Source: Streptomyces sp. MMG1533 (lineage in GTDB: Bacteria; Actinomycetota; Actinomycetes; Streptomycetales; Streptomycetaceae). From it: a stretch of 64,000 nucleotides of DNA. A program made the translations under genes and the position numbers. Under the pieces are notes generated by a model. The model made no database searches. It saw only the letters and a list, made by a program, of their open reading frames with translations, and had not been told where the DNA came from. The stretch is from positions 1 to 64,000 of the forward strand of contig NZ_LGDG01000221.1 in assembly GCF_001279775.1 (NCBI RefSeq), written 5' to 3'. Positions 17,889 to 28,151 of the stretch are shown piece by piece; positions within the stretch are counted from its first letter, which is position 1; each line of letters opens with the position of its first letter.

Positions 17889-18614
17889 GTGGAAGCACGT
17901 AAGCGCAGCGGCCTCGTCCCCTCGCCCGCCTCCCCTCTGCGGGTGTTCATCCTGGATGACCACGAGGTGGTACGCCGGGGGGTGGCCGACCTGCTGGGAG
18001 CCGAGCCGGACATCGTGGTGGCCGGGGAAGCGGCGAGTGCCCGGGAGGCGCTCGCCCGGGTGCCCGCGGTCCGCCCGCATGTCGCGGTGCTGGATGTGCG
18101 CCTCGGCGAGGGCGAGAGCGGGGACCACGCGGGGGTCGAGGTGTGCCGGGAACTGCGGGCCCGGATGCCCGGGCTGGCCTGTCTGATGCTGACGTCGTTC
18201 GACGATGACGAGGCGCTGTTCGACGCCATCATGGCGGGCGCCGCCGGCTATGTGCTCAAGCGGATCGACGGCTCCGACCTGGTGGCCGCCGTCCGTACGG
18301 TGGCGGGCGGCGAGTCCATGCTGGATCCCCGGGCGGCCGCGCGGGTGATGGCGCGGTTGCGCGACCCCCGGCCGGAGCCCGAAGCCCCGTCCGTCTCACC
18401 GGAGCTGGAGCGGCTGTCGCCGCGCGAGCAGGAAATCCTGGAGCTGATCGGCGAGGGACTGACGAACCGTCAGATCGCCGAGCGGCTGTTCCTCGCGGAG
18501 AAGACGATCAAGAACCGGGTTTCGTCCATCCTGGCCAAGCTGGGGGTGGGTCGCCGCCTCCAAGCGGCGATGCTCGCCGAGCGGCTGCGGGAACAGCAGG
18601 GCTCCGGGCGGTAG
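17889..18614 (+). CDS. DevR/DosR-like NarL-family response regulator
   Basis: Protein of 241 aa from GTG 17889. The receiver domain (about residues 17-145) has the acidic pair D23-D24, phospho-acceptor D69 in VAVLDVRLGEG, the Thr in LMLTSFDDDEA and the Lys in YVLKRI. A LuxR-type helix-turn-helix (LSPREQEILELIGEGLTNRQIAERL, then KTIKNRVSSILAKL) ends the protein. The layout and the GAF-kinase gene facing it (end to end, 12 nt apart) match the DevR-DevS systems that control hypoxia and dormancy in mycobacteria, and OsdR-OsdK in Streptomyces. Its likely targets nearby are marked by palindromes at 14319, 16942 and 20441. Confidence 0.8.
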   Translation: MEARKRSGLVPSPASPLRVFILDDHEVVRRGVADLLGAEPDIVVAGEAASAREALARVPAVRPHVAVLDVRLGEGESGDHAGVEVCRELRARMPGLACLMLTSFDDDEALFDAIMAGAAGYVLKRIDGSDLVAAVRTVAGGESMLDPRAAARVMARLRDPRPEPEAPSVSPELERLSPREQEILELIGEGLTNRQIAERLFLAEKTIKNRVSSILAKLGVGRRLQAAMLAERLREQQGSGR

Positions 18615-18626
18615 ACCGACGCCCGG

Positions 18627-20309
18627 TCAGTCGGCGGGCAGCGGCACCCGCCACACGAGCCGGGTGCCGCCCGCTGCCGGGGACTCGACGGTCAGGGTCC
18701 CGTCGTACTGCTCGGCGCGGGAGCGCAGGTCGGCCAGTCCGCCGGTGGGCCGGGCGTCGCCCATGCCCGCCCCGTCGTCCGTCACCGTGAGGGTGAGGAC
18801 GTCCCCGGCCGTCGGCACGGTCAGGACGACCTCCGCCCGGCGGGCACGGGCGTGCCGGGCGGTATTGCTGAGGGCTTCGGCGGTCACCGCCAGGACGTGT
18901 TCGGCCACGTCGGCGGGGACGGCGGAGTCCACCGGTCCGTCGATCCGGAGGACCGGGCCGAAGCCGAGCGACCGGGCGGCCAGCCGGGCGGTCTCGGGCA
19001 GGCGGCGGCGCAGCCCCGCCCCGCCGCGGTCGTCCCCGGCCGAGCGCAGCTCGAAGATGGTGGAGCGGATGATCTGGACGGTGGTGTCCAGGTCCTGCAC
19101 CGCCCGCAAGACCCGCTCGGCCGCATCGGGGTGCTCGATCATGCGGGTGGCGCTCTGCAGGGTCATGCCGGTGGCGAAGAGCCGCTGGATCGCCAGGTCG
19201 TGCAGGTCGCGGGCGATGCGGTCGCGTTCGTGCAGGAGGGCCAGTTCCTCGGATTCGACGCGGCGCCGGGCCAGTTCGAAGGCGATCGCGGCCTGGTCGG
19301 CGAACCGGGAGACGAGGGCCACCTCGGTGTCGTCGAAGGCCGGGCGGCCCGTGTGCCGGCTCAGGCGCAGGGCACCGCGGGCCGAGGTGTCCAGCGGCAG
19401 CGGAACGGCCACGGTGGGACCGTACGCGTCCGCGTCGCCCTTGCCGCCGAGCGGATACGCGCGAGGGTCGCCGGCGATGTCCGCTGTGGTCGCGGGTTCG
19501 GCCGTGCGGGCGGCAAGGCCGGCCAGTGACCCCTGGGTGGGGAGGACCGCTCCCTCGACGTGCTCGGCGTCGTGGCCGTACGCCACCTCCACAGCGAGCC
19601 GGGCACCGCCGCCGGCCGGGAGCAGTACGGCGGCCAGCTCGGCGTCGGCCACCTCGCTCGCGCGCCGGGCGATCAGCCGCAGCACCTCACGTGCCTCGGT
19701 TCCGGCGAACAGGCTGCGGGTGATCTCGCTGAGCGCTTCGAGCCAGCGTTCCCGGCGGCGGCTGTCCTGGTACATGTGGGCGTTGTCGATGGCGACTCCG
19801 GCCGCGTTGGCCAGGGTGGTCAGGACGGCCTTGTCGTCGGCGTCGAATCCCGCCCCTCCCCGCTTCTCGGTCAGGTACAGGTTGCCGAACACCTCGTCCC
19901 GTACGCGGACGGGCACCCCCAGGAACGTACGCATCGGCGGATGGTGCTCGGGAAAGCCGTAGCTGTTCGGGTGCCGCGTCAGGTCCGTGAGGCACAGGGG
20001 GACCGGGTTGCGGATCAGCTCGCCCAGGAGGCCGTGCCCACAGGGGGCCCGGCCGATCCGGGCCGCGAGCTCGTCGGCGATGCCCACCGGCAGGAACTGC
20101 GACAGCCGCTGCCCGTCGCCGATCACGCCGAGAGCGCCGTATTCGGCGTCGGTGAGGGTGACCGCCGCCTCCACGATTCCGCGCAGCACCTGGGGGAGTT
20201 CGAGGCCCCGGCCCAGGTTCGTGACGGCGTCGAGGAGGCTGTGCATCCGGTCCGGCACGTCGAGCCGAAGCCGTGACGACGCCGCTGCCGGGCGTGGTGG
20301 TTCGGGCAT
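18627..20309 (-). CDS. DevS/DosT-like GAF-domain sensor histidine kinase
   Basis: Protein of 560 aa with two GAF domains (about 35-180 and 200-345), a HisKA_3 dimerization domain with phospho-acceptor H370 in [11 protein letters not shown], and a HATPase domain (about 450-558; [17 protein letters not shown] and [10 protein letters not shown]). No membrane segment. The first GAF domain carries [22 protein letters not shown]123 aligns, by memory, with the haem-ligating histidine of M. tuberculosis DosS (H149). That suggests a haem-based O2/NO/CO or redox sensor. It is convergent with the response regulator gene and divergent from ctaD, with a DevR-type palindrome between. Confidence 0.8.
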   Translation of the reverse strand: MPEPPRPAAASSRLRLDVPDRMHSLLDAVTNLGRGLELPQVLRGIVEAAVTLTDAEYGALGVIGDGQRLSQFLPVGIADELAARIGRAPCGHGLLGELIRNPVPLCLTDLTRHPNSYGFPEHHPPMRTFLGVPVRVRDEVFGNLYLTEKRGGAGFDADDKAVLTTLANAAGVAIDNAHMYQDSRRRERWLEALSEITRSLFAGTEAREVLRLIARRASEVADAELAAVLLPAGGGARLAVEVAYGHDAEHVEGAVLPTQGSLAGLAARTAEPATTADIAGDPRAYPLGGKGDADAYGPTVAVPLPLDTSARGALRLSRHTGRPAFDDTEVALVSRFADQAAIAFELARRRVESEELALLHERDRIARDLHDLAIQRLFATGMTLQSATRMIEHPDAAERVLRAVQDLDTTVQIIRSTIFELRSAGDDRGGAGLRRRLPETARLAARSLGFGPVLRIDGPVDSAVPADVAEHVLAVTAEALSNTARHARARRAEVVLTVPTAGDVLTLTVTDDGAGMGDARPTGGLADLRSRAEQYDGTLTVESPAAGGTRLVWRVPLPAD

Positions 20310-20440
20310 TCCTGGCGCTCCTGGACCGGTCGGTGCTCAGCAGCGTACGACCGCGGTACGGGGCGATGCGTGCCTGGCCGCTCAGCGGCGCCAAGAAAGG
20401 ACGAAGAGGGGACGTTGGACCCTGTCCCCGGGTCTCGGGA

Positions 20441-20456
20441 GGGGCCCTTCGGCCCT
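20441..20456. promoter_or_regulatory. DevR-type palindrome between kinase and ctaD genes
   Basis: GGGGCCCTTCGGCCCT, an imperfect copy of the 14319/16942 sites, in the divergent region between the sensor kinase (start 20309) and ctaD (start 20580). It could act on either gene. Confidence 0.4.
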
Positions 20457-20579
20457 ATCCGGACCCGGTACCCCACCGCTGATCATGTGACGGCGGCCGG
20501 GAAGGGCCAGGTCCACATCCCGCACCACGGCACTTCCCGGCTCGTCGAGTACATGAGCAGATCGGGAGGAAGCCGTCCG

Positions 20580-22280
20580 GTGGACGAGGCACAGATACAG
20601 CAGAGGGGGACCGGGCGGCCGCGCGCCGCGGTCGCCGTGGCGCACGAGGATTCGGGACCGGCGGAGCACACGGCGGGTGAATCGTCGTGGACGGACTGGC
20701 TGACGACCACCGACCACAAGAAGATCGGGACGATGTACCTGGTCACCGCGTTCGTGTTCTTCATCGTCGGCGGTGTGATGGCCCTGCTGATGCGCGCGGA
20801 ACTCGCCCGGCCCGGTCTGCAGGTCCTGTCGAACGAGCAGTTCAACCAGGCGTTCACCATGCACGGCTCGATCATGCTGCTGATGTTCGCGATGCCGCTG
20901 TTCACCGGCTTCGCCAACTGGATCATGCCGCTGCAGATCGGCGCCCCGGACGTGGCCTTCCCGCGGCTGAACATGCTCGCCTACTGGCTCTTCCTGTTCG
21001 GCTCGTCGATCGCCGCGTTCGGCTTCCTCACCCCGGGCGGCGCCGCCGACTTCGGCTGGTTCCTGTATGCCCCGTTGTCCGACGCCGTCCACTCGCCGGG
21101 CCTCGGCGCCGACCTGTGGATCATGGGCGTGGCGCTGTCGGGCTTCGGCTCGATCGCGGGTGCGGTCAACTTCATCACCACGATCATCTGCATGCGCGCA
21201 CCCGGCATGACCATGTTCCGGATGCCGATCTTCGTGTGGAACGTGCTGCTGACCGCGGTGCTGATCCTGATCGTGTTCCCGGTCCTGGCGGCGGCCCTGT
21301 TCGCCCTGGAATGCGACCGCAAGTTCGGCAGCCATGTCTTCGACCCGGCCAACGGAGGCGCGCTGCTGTGGCAGCACCTGTTCTGGTTCTTCGGCCATCC
21401 GGAGGTGTACATCCTGGCGCTGCCGTTCTTCGGGATCGTCTCCGAGGTGATCCCTGTCTTCTCCCGGAAGCCGATGTTCGGCTACATGGGCCTGATCGGC
21501 GCGACCATCGCGATCGCGGGCCTGTCGGTGACCGTATGGGCGCACCACATGTACGTCACCGGCGGTGTCCTCCTGCCGTTCTTCTCCTTCATGACGTTCC
21601 TGATCGCGGTGCCGACAGGCGTGAAGTTCTTCAACTGGATCGGCACCATGTGGAAGGGCTCGCTCAGCTTCGAGACGCCGATGCTGTGGACCACGGGCTT
21701 CCTGATCACCTTCGTCTTCGGCGGCCTCACGGGCGTGATCCTGGCCTCGCCGCCGATGGACTTCCACATCTCCGACTCGTACTTCGTCGTCGCGCACTTC
21801 CACTACACGGTCTTCGGCACGGTCGTGTACGCGATGTTCGCCGGCTTCCACTTCTGGTGGCCCAAGTTCACCGGCAAGATGCTCGACGAGCGCCTCGGCA
21901 AGCTCACGTTCTGGACGCTCACGGCGGGCTTCCACCTGACCTTCCTCGTCCAGCACTGGCTGGGTGCCGAGGGCATGCCCCGCCGGTACGCCGACTACCT
22001 GGCCGCCGACGGTTTCACCGCCCTCAACACCCTGTCCACGATCGGGTCGTTCCTGCTGGGTCTGTCGATCCTGCCGTTCTTCTACAACGTCTGGAAGACC
22101 GCCAAGTACGGCACGGCCGTCGAGGTCGACGACCCCTGGGGCTACGGCCGTTCGCTGGAGTGGGCGACCTCCTGCCCGCCCCCGAGGCACAACTTCACCG
22201 AGCTGCCGCGGATCCGGTCCGAGTCTCCGGCCTTCGACCTCCACCACCCCGAGATCGTCGCGGCCGAGGCGGTGAGCTGA
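20580..22280 (+). CDS. ctaD: cytochrome c oxidase subunit I (CtaD-type)
   Basis: Haem-copper oxidase subunit of 566 aa with about 12 spans. It reduces O2 at the haem a3-CuB site. Ligand motifs are visible: [10 protein letters not shown] (haem a His), [13 protein letters not shown] (CuB His and cross-linked Tyr), WAHHMY (two CuB His) and HFHYTVFG (haem ligands). GTG 20580 is chosen because GGGAGGA lies about 9 nt upstream; the ATG at 20553 has no site. Gene position beside a DevR/DevS-like pair, apart from any ctaC/ctaE genes, suggests an accessory copy used under special oxygen conditions. The membrane gene downstream begins 1 nt after the stop. Confidence 0.85.
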   Translation: MDEAQIQQRGTGRPRAAVAVAHEDSGPAEHTAGESSWTDWLTTTDHKKIGTMYLVTAFVFFIVGGVMALLMRAELARPGLQVLSNEQFNQAFTMHGSIMLLMFAMPLFTGFANWIMPLQIGAPDVAFPRLNMLAYWLFLFGSSIAAFGFLTPGGAADFGWFLYAPLSDAVHSPGLGADLWIMGVALSGFGSIAGAVNFITTIICMRAPGMTMFRMPIFVWNVLLTAVLILIVFPVLAAALFALECDRKFGSHVFDPANGGALLWQHLFWFFGHPEVYILALPFFGIVSEVIPVFSRKPMFGYMGLIGATIAIAGLSVTVWAHHMYVTGGVLLPFFSFMTFLIAVPTGVKFFNWIGTMWKGSLSFETPMLWTTGFLITFVFGGLTGVILASPPMDFHISDSYFVVAHFHYTVFGTVVYAMFAGFHFWWPKFTGKMLDERLGKLTFWTLTAGFHLTFLVQHWLGAEGMPRRYADYLAADGFTALNTLSTIGSFLLGLSILPFFYNVWKTAKYGTAVEVDDPWGYGRSLEWATSCPPPRHNFTELPRIRSESPAFDLHHPEIVAAEAVS

Positions 22281-22281
22281 G

Positions 22282-22836
22282 GTGTCCCACGCCGCCCTGG
22301 CGCTGGGCGTCGCGCTGGTGACCGCCGCGGGCTGCGTCTGGTACGTCCCCGCCCTCGCCGACCTGCGCGCGGGGGCCGACCGGCCGGTCTCCCGCCGTAC
22401 CGCGGCGGCGGCCTGTCTGACCGGCTGGGGCACGGCCGCGGTCGTCGCCGCGGTGCTCTTCGCCGGCGTGGAGTGGCAGGCGGCCTGCGTCATGGCGGTG
22501 GCGGGCGCGACCGTCGCGGCCACGCTGCGGATTCGTGCCGCCGCGCAGCACCGCCAGGAGGTGCGGGAGATCGCCCGTCACTGGGCGGCGCTGGACGCCG
22601 GCCCGCCCGAACACGGCCGCTCCCCGCACGCCTTTGCCGCCCTCCTCGTCTCCGGACTGGCCGCCGCCGCGGCCACGGCGACCCTCCTGGTGGCCGCCGG
22701 ACCCGAAGACGGCGCGGACTGGCTCATGGCCGCCGTCGCTCCCGCCGCGGTCGTCGGTGTGACCCTCGCCGTCGCGGTCATGCACACTCGCACGGCCCGT
22801 CGTACCACGACGGGCCGTGCGTGGCCCCCGCGATAG
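22282..22836 (+). CDS. small membrane protein coupled to ctaD
   Basis: Protein of 184 aa starting at a GTG one base after the ctaD stop, so it is translationally coupled. It has four hydrophobic segments (about residues 3-20, 45-62, 66-82 and 115-165, the last splitting into two) with a charged loop (RAAAQHRQEVREIARHWAAL) in the middle. No known domain recognised; it is too short for oxidase subunit III and lacks its motifs. It may be a small subunit or assembly factor of this oxidase. A fragment of a close paralogue lies at 10075-10188. Confidence 0.65.
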   Translation: MSHAALALGVALVTAAGCVWYVPALADLRAGADRPVSRRTAAAACLTGWGTAAVVAAVLFAGVEWQAACVMAVAGATVAATLRIRAAAQHRQEVREIARHWAALDAGPPEHGRSPHAFAALLVSGLAAAAATATLLVAAGPEDGADWLMAAVAPAAVVGVTLAVAVMHTRTARRTTTGRAWPPR

Positions 22837-23074
22837 GGGAGTGTCGGCTCCTCTGGAGCGGACGGAGGCACGAGCCGGTCGGCAGCCAACCGCCTTCCCG
22901 TCCGTGCGCACCGCCCCTCCGGAGGAACGGCCTCGCTGAGCGCCCACAGGGAGGCGCTCGACCCCTGCCGGCCCAGGTCGTCGGTGGTTCGGCGTGGGAG
23001 TCGGACGACCGTGACGCTCATATGACGCTCTGGCCGACTCGGAAGAGCCGAGGAACTTTGAGAAGTCCTCACTG

Positions 23075-23926
23075 TCAGTCGGTCAGGCGCCACTTGCTGA
23101 GCCGGCCGACCATCTCGGGGTCACGGTGGTCGAAGAACAGGGAGGCGCCGGTGTCCAGGGTGGCGATGGACGCCATCTGCTCGTCGGTCAGCTCGAAGTC
23201 GAAGACGTCGATGTTCTCCGCCATGCGCTCGGGGCGGACCGACTTCGGGATGGTGACGATGCCGCGCTGGATCAGCCAGCGCAGCACGACCTGCGCCACG
23301 GACTTGCCGTGCTGCTTGCCGATCTCGCTCAGGAGCGGGAGGGCGAAGAGGTTGTTCTTGCCTTCGGCGAACCCGCCCCAGGACTGGATCTGGACCCCGT
23401 GCTCGCGCAACAGCTCCTGGTCGGCGACGCGCTGGAAGAACGGGTGGGTCTCGATCTGGTTGACCGCGGGCGTGATCTCGTTGTTGAGGACGAGGTCGAC
23501 GAGCCGGTCGGGGTAGAAGTTGGCGACGCCGATCGCCTTGGTACGGCCGTCGCGGTGCAGGCTCTCCATGGCGCGCCATTGGCCGTAAACGTCGCCGTAG
23601 GGCTGATGCATCAAGTACAGATCGAGGTATTCCAGGCCGAGCTTGTTCAGCGAGGTCTCGAAGGCGTGCTTGGTGTTCTCCTCGGCGGGCGCGTCCTGGA
23701 CCCAGAGCTTGGTGGTGACGAACAGCTCCTCGCGGGGGATGCCGCTGCTCTTGATGGCGCGGCCGACGGCCTCCTCGTTGTCATAGGCGGCGGCCGTGTC
23801 GAGCAGCCGGTAGCCGGCGGCCAGGGCGTCCGTGACGGCCTGCTCCGTCTGCTCCGGCGGGATCTGGTAGACGCCGAAGCCGAGGATCGGCATCTCGACG
23901 CCGTTGTTGAGGGTGACGGTCTGCAT
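23075..23926 (-). CDS. aldo/keto reductase
   Basis: Protein of 283 aa, a full-length NADPH-dependent aldo/keto reductase of the 2,5-diketo-gluconate reductase type. The catalytic tetrad is visible: Asp and Tyr in [14 protein letters not shown], Lys in FVTTKLWV and His in [13 protein letters not shown]. The cofactor-binding end [13 protein letters not shown] is normal. It reduces aldehydes or ketones in the cytoplasm. Starts after AAGGAAG. Lies downstream of the alcohol dehydrogenase gene, 30 nt apart on the same strand, so they probably form one operon. Confidence 0.85.
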   Translation of the reverse strand: MQTVTLNNGVEMPILGFGVYQIPPEQTEQAVTDALAAGYRLLDTAAAYDNEEAVGRAIKSSGIPREELFVTTKLWVQDAPAEENTKHAFETSLNKLGLEYLDLYLMHQPYGDVYGQWRAMESLHRDGRTKAIGVANFYPDRLVDLVLNNEITPAVNQIETHPFFQRVADQELLREHGVQIQSWGGFAEGKNNLFALPLLSEIGKQHGKSVAQVVLRWLIQRGIVTIPKSVRPERMAENIDVFDFELTDEQMASIATLDTGASLFFDHRDPEMVGRLSKWRLTD

Positions 23927-23956
23927 GGGGGTCTTCCTTGTCCTGCCGGTGAAGGG

Positions 23957-24991
23957 TCAGAGGGCGATGAGGGCCTTGAGGACGCGGCGGTCGGCCATGG
24001 CCTGGTAGGCGTCGGGGACCTGGTCGAGGGAGAAGATCCGGTCGAAGACGCGGCCAGGTTCGATGGTGCCGTCCAGGACGTCCGGCATCAGTTCCTCGAT
24101 GTAGGCGCGGGCCGGGCTGGCACCGCCGGTGAGGGTGATGTTCCGCATGATCATGGACGGGCCGACGGGACCTTCCTCGTACTGCGGGACGCCCAGACGG
24201 CTGATGGTGCCGCCGTCGACGACCGCTGCCAGTGCGGTCTCCAGCGTCTGACGGGTGCCGACGGCCTCGATCACCTTGTCCACGCCGTCGCCACCGGCCA
24301 GCTCGCGTACCCGGGTGACGCCTTCCTCGCCGCGCTCGGCGACCACGTCGGTGGCGCCGAACTCGCGGCCCAGGTCGGTGCGGTCGGTGTGGCGGCCCAT
24401 CAGGACGACCTGCTCGGCGCCCAGCCGCTTGGCGGCGATCACCGCGCACAGGCCGACCGCACCGTCCCCGATGACCAGCACGCAGTCGCCGCGACTGACG
24501 CGGGCGGTGACGGCTCCGTGGTGGCCGGTGCCCATCACGTCCGACAGGGTCAGCAGCGAGGGCAGCAGCGCGGAGTCCGCGCCGACGGGCAGCTTGACCA
24601 GGGTGCCGTCGGCCTGGGGAACGCGCACCGCCTCGCCCTGGCCGCCGTCCACGCCGTCGAGGCCGTACCGGCCTCCGTGCCGGCACGAGATGTGCAGGCC
24701 GCGGGCGCAGTAGTCGCAGGTGTTGTCGCAGTAGGTGAACGGGGCGACGACCAGGTCACCGGCCTTGATGCCGGTGACGTCGGCGCCGGTCTCCTCCACC
24801 ACGCCGAGGAACTCGTGTCCCATCGGCCGGCCGCTGTCGGTGGCGGGCATGGACTTGTAGGGCCACAGATCGCTGCCGCACACGCACGACAGCACGACGC
24901 GGACGACGGCATCGGTGCGCTGCTGGATCTTCGGGTCGGGACGGTTCTCGATCCGGACGTCGCCGGCGCCGTACATCACTGCTGCGCGCAT
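23957..24991 (-). CDS. zinc-dependent alcohol dehydrogenase (MDR family)
   Basis: Protein of 344 aa. N-terminal catalytic-zinc motif: CGSDLWPYK and GHEFLGVVEETG; structural-zinc cysteines in YCDNTCDYCARGLHISC; Rossmann motif VIGDGAVGLCAVIAAKRLGA. This is the zinc-containing medium-chain dehydrogenase family acting on alcohols or aldehydes with NAD(P). ATG follows AGGAG. First gene of the leftward pair with the aldo/keto reductase and divergent from the XRE regulator at 25310, which is the obvious candidate to control it. Confidence 0.85.
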   Translation of the reverse strand: MRAAVMYGAGDVRIENRPDPKIQQRTDAVVRVVLSCVCGSDLWPYKSMPATDSGRPMGHEFLGVVEETGADVTGIKAGDLVVAPFTYCDNTCDYCARGLHISCRHGGRYGLDGVDGGQGEAVRVPQADGTLVKLPVGADSALLPSLLTLSDVMGTGHHGAVTARVSRGDCVLVIGDGAVGLCAVIAAKRLGAEQVVLMGRHTDRTDLGREFGATDVVAERGEEGVTRVRELAGGDGVDKVIEAVGTRQTLETALAAVVDGGTISRLGVPQYEEGPVGPSMIMRNITLTGGASPARAYIEELMPDVLDGTIEPGRVFDRIFSLDQVPDAYQAMADRRVLKALIAL

Positions 24992-25309
24992 GGAAGGTGC
25001 TCCTGCTCTGAAAAGCGTCCGCCGGTTGTTGCGGCGGCTGTGGGTTCTCGGGTGGGAAGCGCGGCCCGGTACCGCCCGACGGGCCGGTGGAGCCGGGTCG
25101 GCGTTCGAGCATCCGCGCGGCGGTCCCGGTGAGGAGGGGGACACGAGGCGGTGCTCCTGCTTGACGGGGATGAAGTGGTGACGTCATCCACCGTGCCGCT
25201 CGACGCACCACATAGGCAGGCCGGGTTCTGCCGGGGGTGGTCAGCGATGGGTATGACAGGGCCCCCCTCGCGGATACCGTCCTGTCGGCAGCGTTGCGAC
25301 ACTGGCTCC

Positions 25310-26218
25310 ATGGCACCCGAGCAGCACACCAGCGGTGACGAACTGGCGCGCTTCCTGCGCGCCCGCCGCACCCAGACCAGCCCCGAAAGCGCCGGCCTCA
25401 CCCCCGGGCCCGGCGTACGCCGCACTCCCGGCCTGCGCCGCGAGGAACTGGCCACGCTCGCCGGGGTCAGCATCGACTACTACACCCGCCTGGAGCGCGG
25501 CAAGGAGACCCGGCCCAGCCCCGGTGTCATCGACGCTCTCGCCCGTGCCCTGCACCTCGACGACGACGAACACCGCCACCTGCGCGAGCTGGCCGCCCGG
25601 GCCGCCCACTACGCCCCCGAACCGCCTCCCCCGCCCAGCCGGACCGTCCGTCCGCACCTGAAGCTGCTGCTGGAGGCGATGCGCCCGAACCCCGCCTACA
25701 TCGTCAGCCGCAGCATGGACCTGCTCGCATGGAATCCCGCGGGCCTGGCCCTGTATGCCGGCATCGCCGACTGGCCCGCCAAGCAGCGCAACCTCGCCCG
25801 CTACCTCTTCCTCCACCCCACCGCCCGCGAGCTGTTCCCCGACTGGGACACCCAGGTCCGCGGCTGCGTCGCCCGCCTGCGCGCCGAAGCCGGCACCAAC
25901 CCGGACGCACCCGACCTCACCAGCCTCGTCGGGGAGCTCCTGCTCAAGAGTCCCGACTTCGCCAAGCTGTGGGAACGTTACGAGGTCATCGGACGCAAGA
26001 AGGTCCAGAAGACCTTCCACCATCCCCAGGTCGGCGTCCTCACCCTGAGCGGCCAGAGCATGCACCTCGAAGGCACCCCCGGCCAGCGCCTCGGCGCCTA
26101 CACCGCCGAGCCGGGCACCCCCGATCATGACGCCATGCTCCTGCTCGACATGACTGCGCGCGAGTCCGCTGAGCGCCAGGAAACGCAGGCCGAGCGACAG
26201 CGGCCCGCCTCGTCCTGA
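25310..26218 (+). CDS. XRE-family regulator with MmyB-like C-terminal domain
   Basis: Protein of 302 aa. The helix-turn-helix lies at about residues 10-80 (RRTPGLRREELATLAGVSIDYYTRLERG). The C-terminal part (about 110-285) has the MmyB-like ligand-binding pattern (NPAYIVSRSMDLLAWNPAGLALY, RYLFLHPTARELFPDWD and HPQVGVLTLSGQSMHLEGTPGQRL). Such proteins usually repress or activate a neighbouring dehydrogenase gene and may bind a fatty acid or other small molecule. Divergent from the alcohol dehydrogenase operon with a 318-bp shared region. Confidence 0.85.
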   Translation: MAPEQHTSGDELARFLRARRTQTSPESAGLTPGPGVRRTPGLRREELATLAGVSIDYYTRLERGKETRPSPGVIDALARALHLDDDEHRHLRELAARAAHYAPEPPPPPSRTVRPHLKLLLEAMRPNPAYIVSRSMDLLAWNPAGLALYAGIADWPAKQRNLARYLFLHPTARELFPDWDTQVRGCVARLRAEAGTNPDAPDLTSLVGELLLKSPDFAKLWERYEVIGRKKVQKTFHHPQVGVLTLSGQSMHLEGTPGQRLGAYTAEPGTPDHDAMLLLDMTARESAERQETQAERQRPASS

Positions 26219-26264
26219 CCGGCCTCATGCAGCAGCCCAAGCCTGGCCGTTGAGCTCCGAGTGA

Positions 26265-26838
26265 ATCGATATCTGTGCGTACGCCCGCTCCGTCAGGCTT
26301 CGGCCGGCCACGGTGGTGGGCGGGATGCCGATCGGCAGGCAGGCCGGTGCGCCGCGAGGCGGGGCCGAGGTCGTCGTCGCGACCCCGGGCAGGCTCAAGG
26401 ACCTCATCGACCGTGGCGACTGCCGGCTGAACCAGGTGGGCATCACGGTGCTGGACGAGGCCGACCAGATGGCTGACATGGGGTTCATGCCGCAGGTCAC
26501 CGCGCTGCACGGCGGCAAGTCGTACCCGCAGCGCACCCGCACGCTGGCGCAGTTTGCGAGTCCGGCAGCGTCGTCACGCTCGTCACGCCGAGTCAGCGCC
26601 GCGGCATGGTCCGCCTCATGTCGGACGCCGGGATCCGGCCGCAGACCACCCAGATCCGCTCGGGCGACGACGCCCTGAGCCGGATCACCGGCGCCCAGGC
26701 CCCGTCCGGCATCCCGGTCGTCATCACCGCACCGGTGTCGAACGTTCCAAGCGCAGCGCCTCCTCCCGAGGCCGACGCCGCCCCAATTCGGCGACCCCGC
26801 GCGCGCCCGTACGCCAGTCCGTCTTCGACGCGGCCTGA
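26265..26838 (+). pseudogene. DEAD-box RNA helicase gene with internal deletions and frameshifts
   Basis: Frame 1 (26268-26565) reads DICAYARSVRLRPATVVGGM, then GAEVVVATPGRLKDLIDRGD (motif Ib) and ITVLDEADQMADMGFMPQVTAL (DEAD variant DEAD Q). It then jumps straight into HGGKSYPQRTRTLAQF, which belongs about 100 residues later in intact helicases. A frameshift follows and another frame continues GMVRLMSDAGIRPQTTQIRSGDDAL and ITGAQAPSGIPVVITAPV; a last shift gives the usual end RQSVFDAA. The ATP-binding motif I, the SAT motif and most of the second RecA domain are gone. Clearly non-functional. Confidence 0.8.
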
Positions 26839-27624
26839 ATCCGAATCCGTCTGACCGACAGGGCAGGCACGAGCCCACACGCCGTTCCGCGGGTTCCCGT
26901 CGCAGTGATTGCTCAGCGCTTGTGAATGCCCATCAGGGGCACCCTGGTCTCCGGATCGTCATGCCTGGCCTTGCTACCCGGCCTCGGTGCCCCCGCCCTC
27001 CACCCGCCAACCCGGCGGAGCCGCAGTCCTGCCGGAAAAACTGACGGGCACAGTCGACCATCCATGGACCAGTTGAGGTGGGTTACCTCATCTTCGATCG
27101 AGCAGAAATCTGTGCCAGCCAGAGTAGACATTGGGTGGCAGTGTGGTTATGGTTTCTCTCGTAGTCGAGATCAGCAAGGCCCGGCAGACACGAACTGCCG
27201 GGCAGCAGTACAGGAAGTTGCAGTGTGCAGGACGGTGCGGTGGTGGAGTTCCGAAGCCAGGGTTGTTGCAGGACGGCGACGGGGCTGACGACCGGACCGG
27301 GTGGCCCGCAGTGATCAGGGGCCGCCGTGAGCAGGGCCGCGGTCGACGCGGTGGCAGTACCTGTAAGTGCAGTTCGCGTTACCCAGTAGTACGCAGTACC
27401 CCGTTTGGCAAGCAGTTGATCACCGAGGGAAGAACGGAGGGGCCGAGCGCCATCAGGATCGCCCGGGCGGAGCCTTGAACCCGGGTACCGCAGGACATCG
27501 ATAGTGAGGTGGTCTCCGGTCGAGCAACCGCGATCCCAGCACCCCCGACAGCATCTCGGTCGGGTCTGCGGAAACAGAAGGCCGGCGCAGTACCAGGGCC
27601 GGCAGATGGTGTAGTAGTTCCTTC
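26839..27624. other. gene-free region upstream of the MerR-cspA locus
   Basis: About 790 bp with no open frame that I can support on either strand. Its base composition is less GC-rich than its surroundings (for example around 27080-27180 and 27370-27430). It may hold a long leader or small RNA for the MerR-cspA locus; nothing specific was recognised. Confidence 0.4.
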
Positions 27625-27655
27625 GGGGCCCTGGTGCCATAGGCACCAGGGCCCC
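27625..27655 (+). promoter_or_regulatory. 14-bp perfect hairpin in the leader of the MerR-like gene
   Basis: GGGGCCCTGGTGCC (27625-27638) pairs perfectly with GGCACCAGGGCCCC (27642-27655) around a 3-nt loop. It ends about 14 nt before the ribosome site of the gene at 27682 and has no T run after it. Confidence 0.55.
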
Positions 27656-27681
27656 TCAACGCGTTCCACGGAGAGGTGCAA

Positions 27682-28020
27682 GTGACAGCAGACGATTCCT
27701 TCGGCCGGCTCGACGACGACGATTACCCCGCCTACACCATGGGCCGAGCTGCCGAGATGCTCGGCACCACCCCCAACTTCCTCCGCGCCATCGGTGAGGC
27801 CCGGCTGATCACCCCGCTCCGCTCTCAGGGCGGACACCGCCGCTACTCCCGTTACCAGCTGCGCATCGCGGCCCGCGCCCGGGAACTCGTCGACCAGGGC
27901 ACCCCCATCGAGGCCGCCTGCCGCATCGTCATCCTCGAAGACCAGCTCGAAGAAGCCCAGCGCCTCAATGCCGAACACCGTCGCGCCGCCGGATCACCCA
28001 ACCCCCCGGCCGTGGCATGA
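27682..28020 (+). CDS. MerR-like helix-turn-helix protein linked to cspA
   Basis: Protein of 112 aa. The GTG at 27682 has GGAGAGG 5 nt upstream; the GTG at 27676 overlaps that site. The N-terminal half is a MerR-type winged helix (YTMGRAAEMLGTTPNFLRAIGEARLI, then RSQGGHRRYSRYQLRIAARARELV) and the rest is a helix that may dimerize. It lacks any effector domain, like short BldC-type regulators. Genes of this kind often precede a cold-shock protein gene in Streptomyces. Control of cspA is inferred from position. Confidence 0.75.
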   Translation: MTADDSFGRLDDDDYPAYTMGRAAEMLGTTPNFLRAIGEARLITPLRSQGGHRRYSRYQLRIAARARELVDQGTPIEAACRIVILEDQLEEAQRLNAEHRRAAGSPNPPAVA

Positions 28021-28151
28021 GATGAGCGCGCCCGCCGGTATCGACGGGCACCGCCGCACAGTCCCCGTGTGCGGCGTGATCGTTCCTGTGGTGACGTGGG
28101 GTGCGGGCGTGTAACGTCTGCGTCAGCTGTCGTGGTTCGGAGTTCCCCTTT

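Noticed and set aside
27083-27646. 187-codon minus-strand frame upstream of the MerR-like gene
   Set aside because: Cys/Tyr-rich, non-Streptomyces codon use, no ribosome site, no motif.
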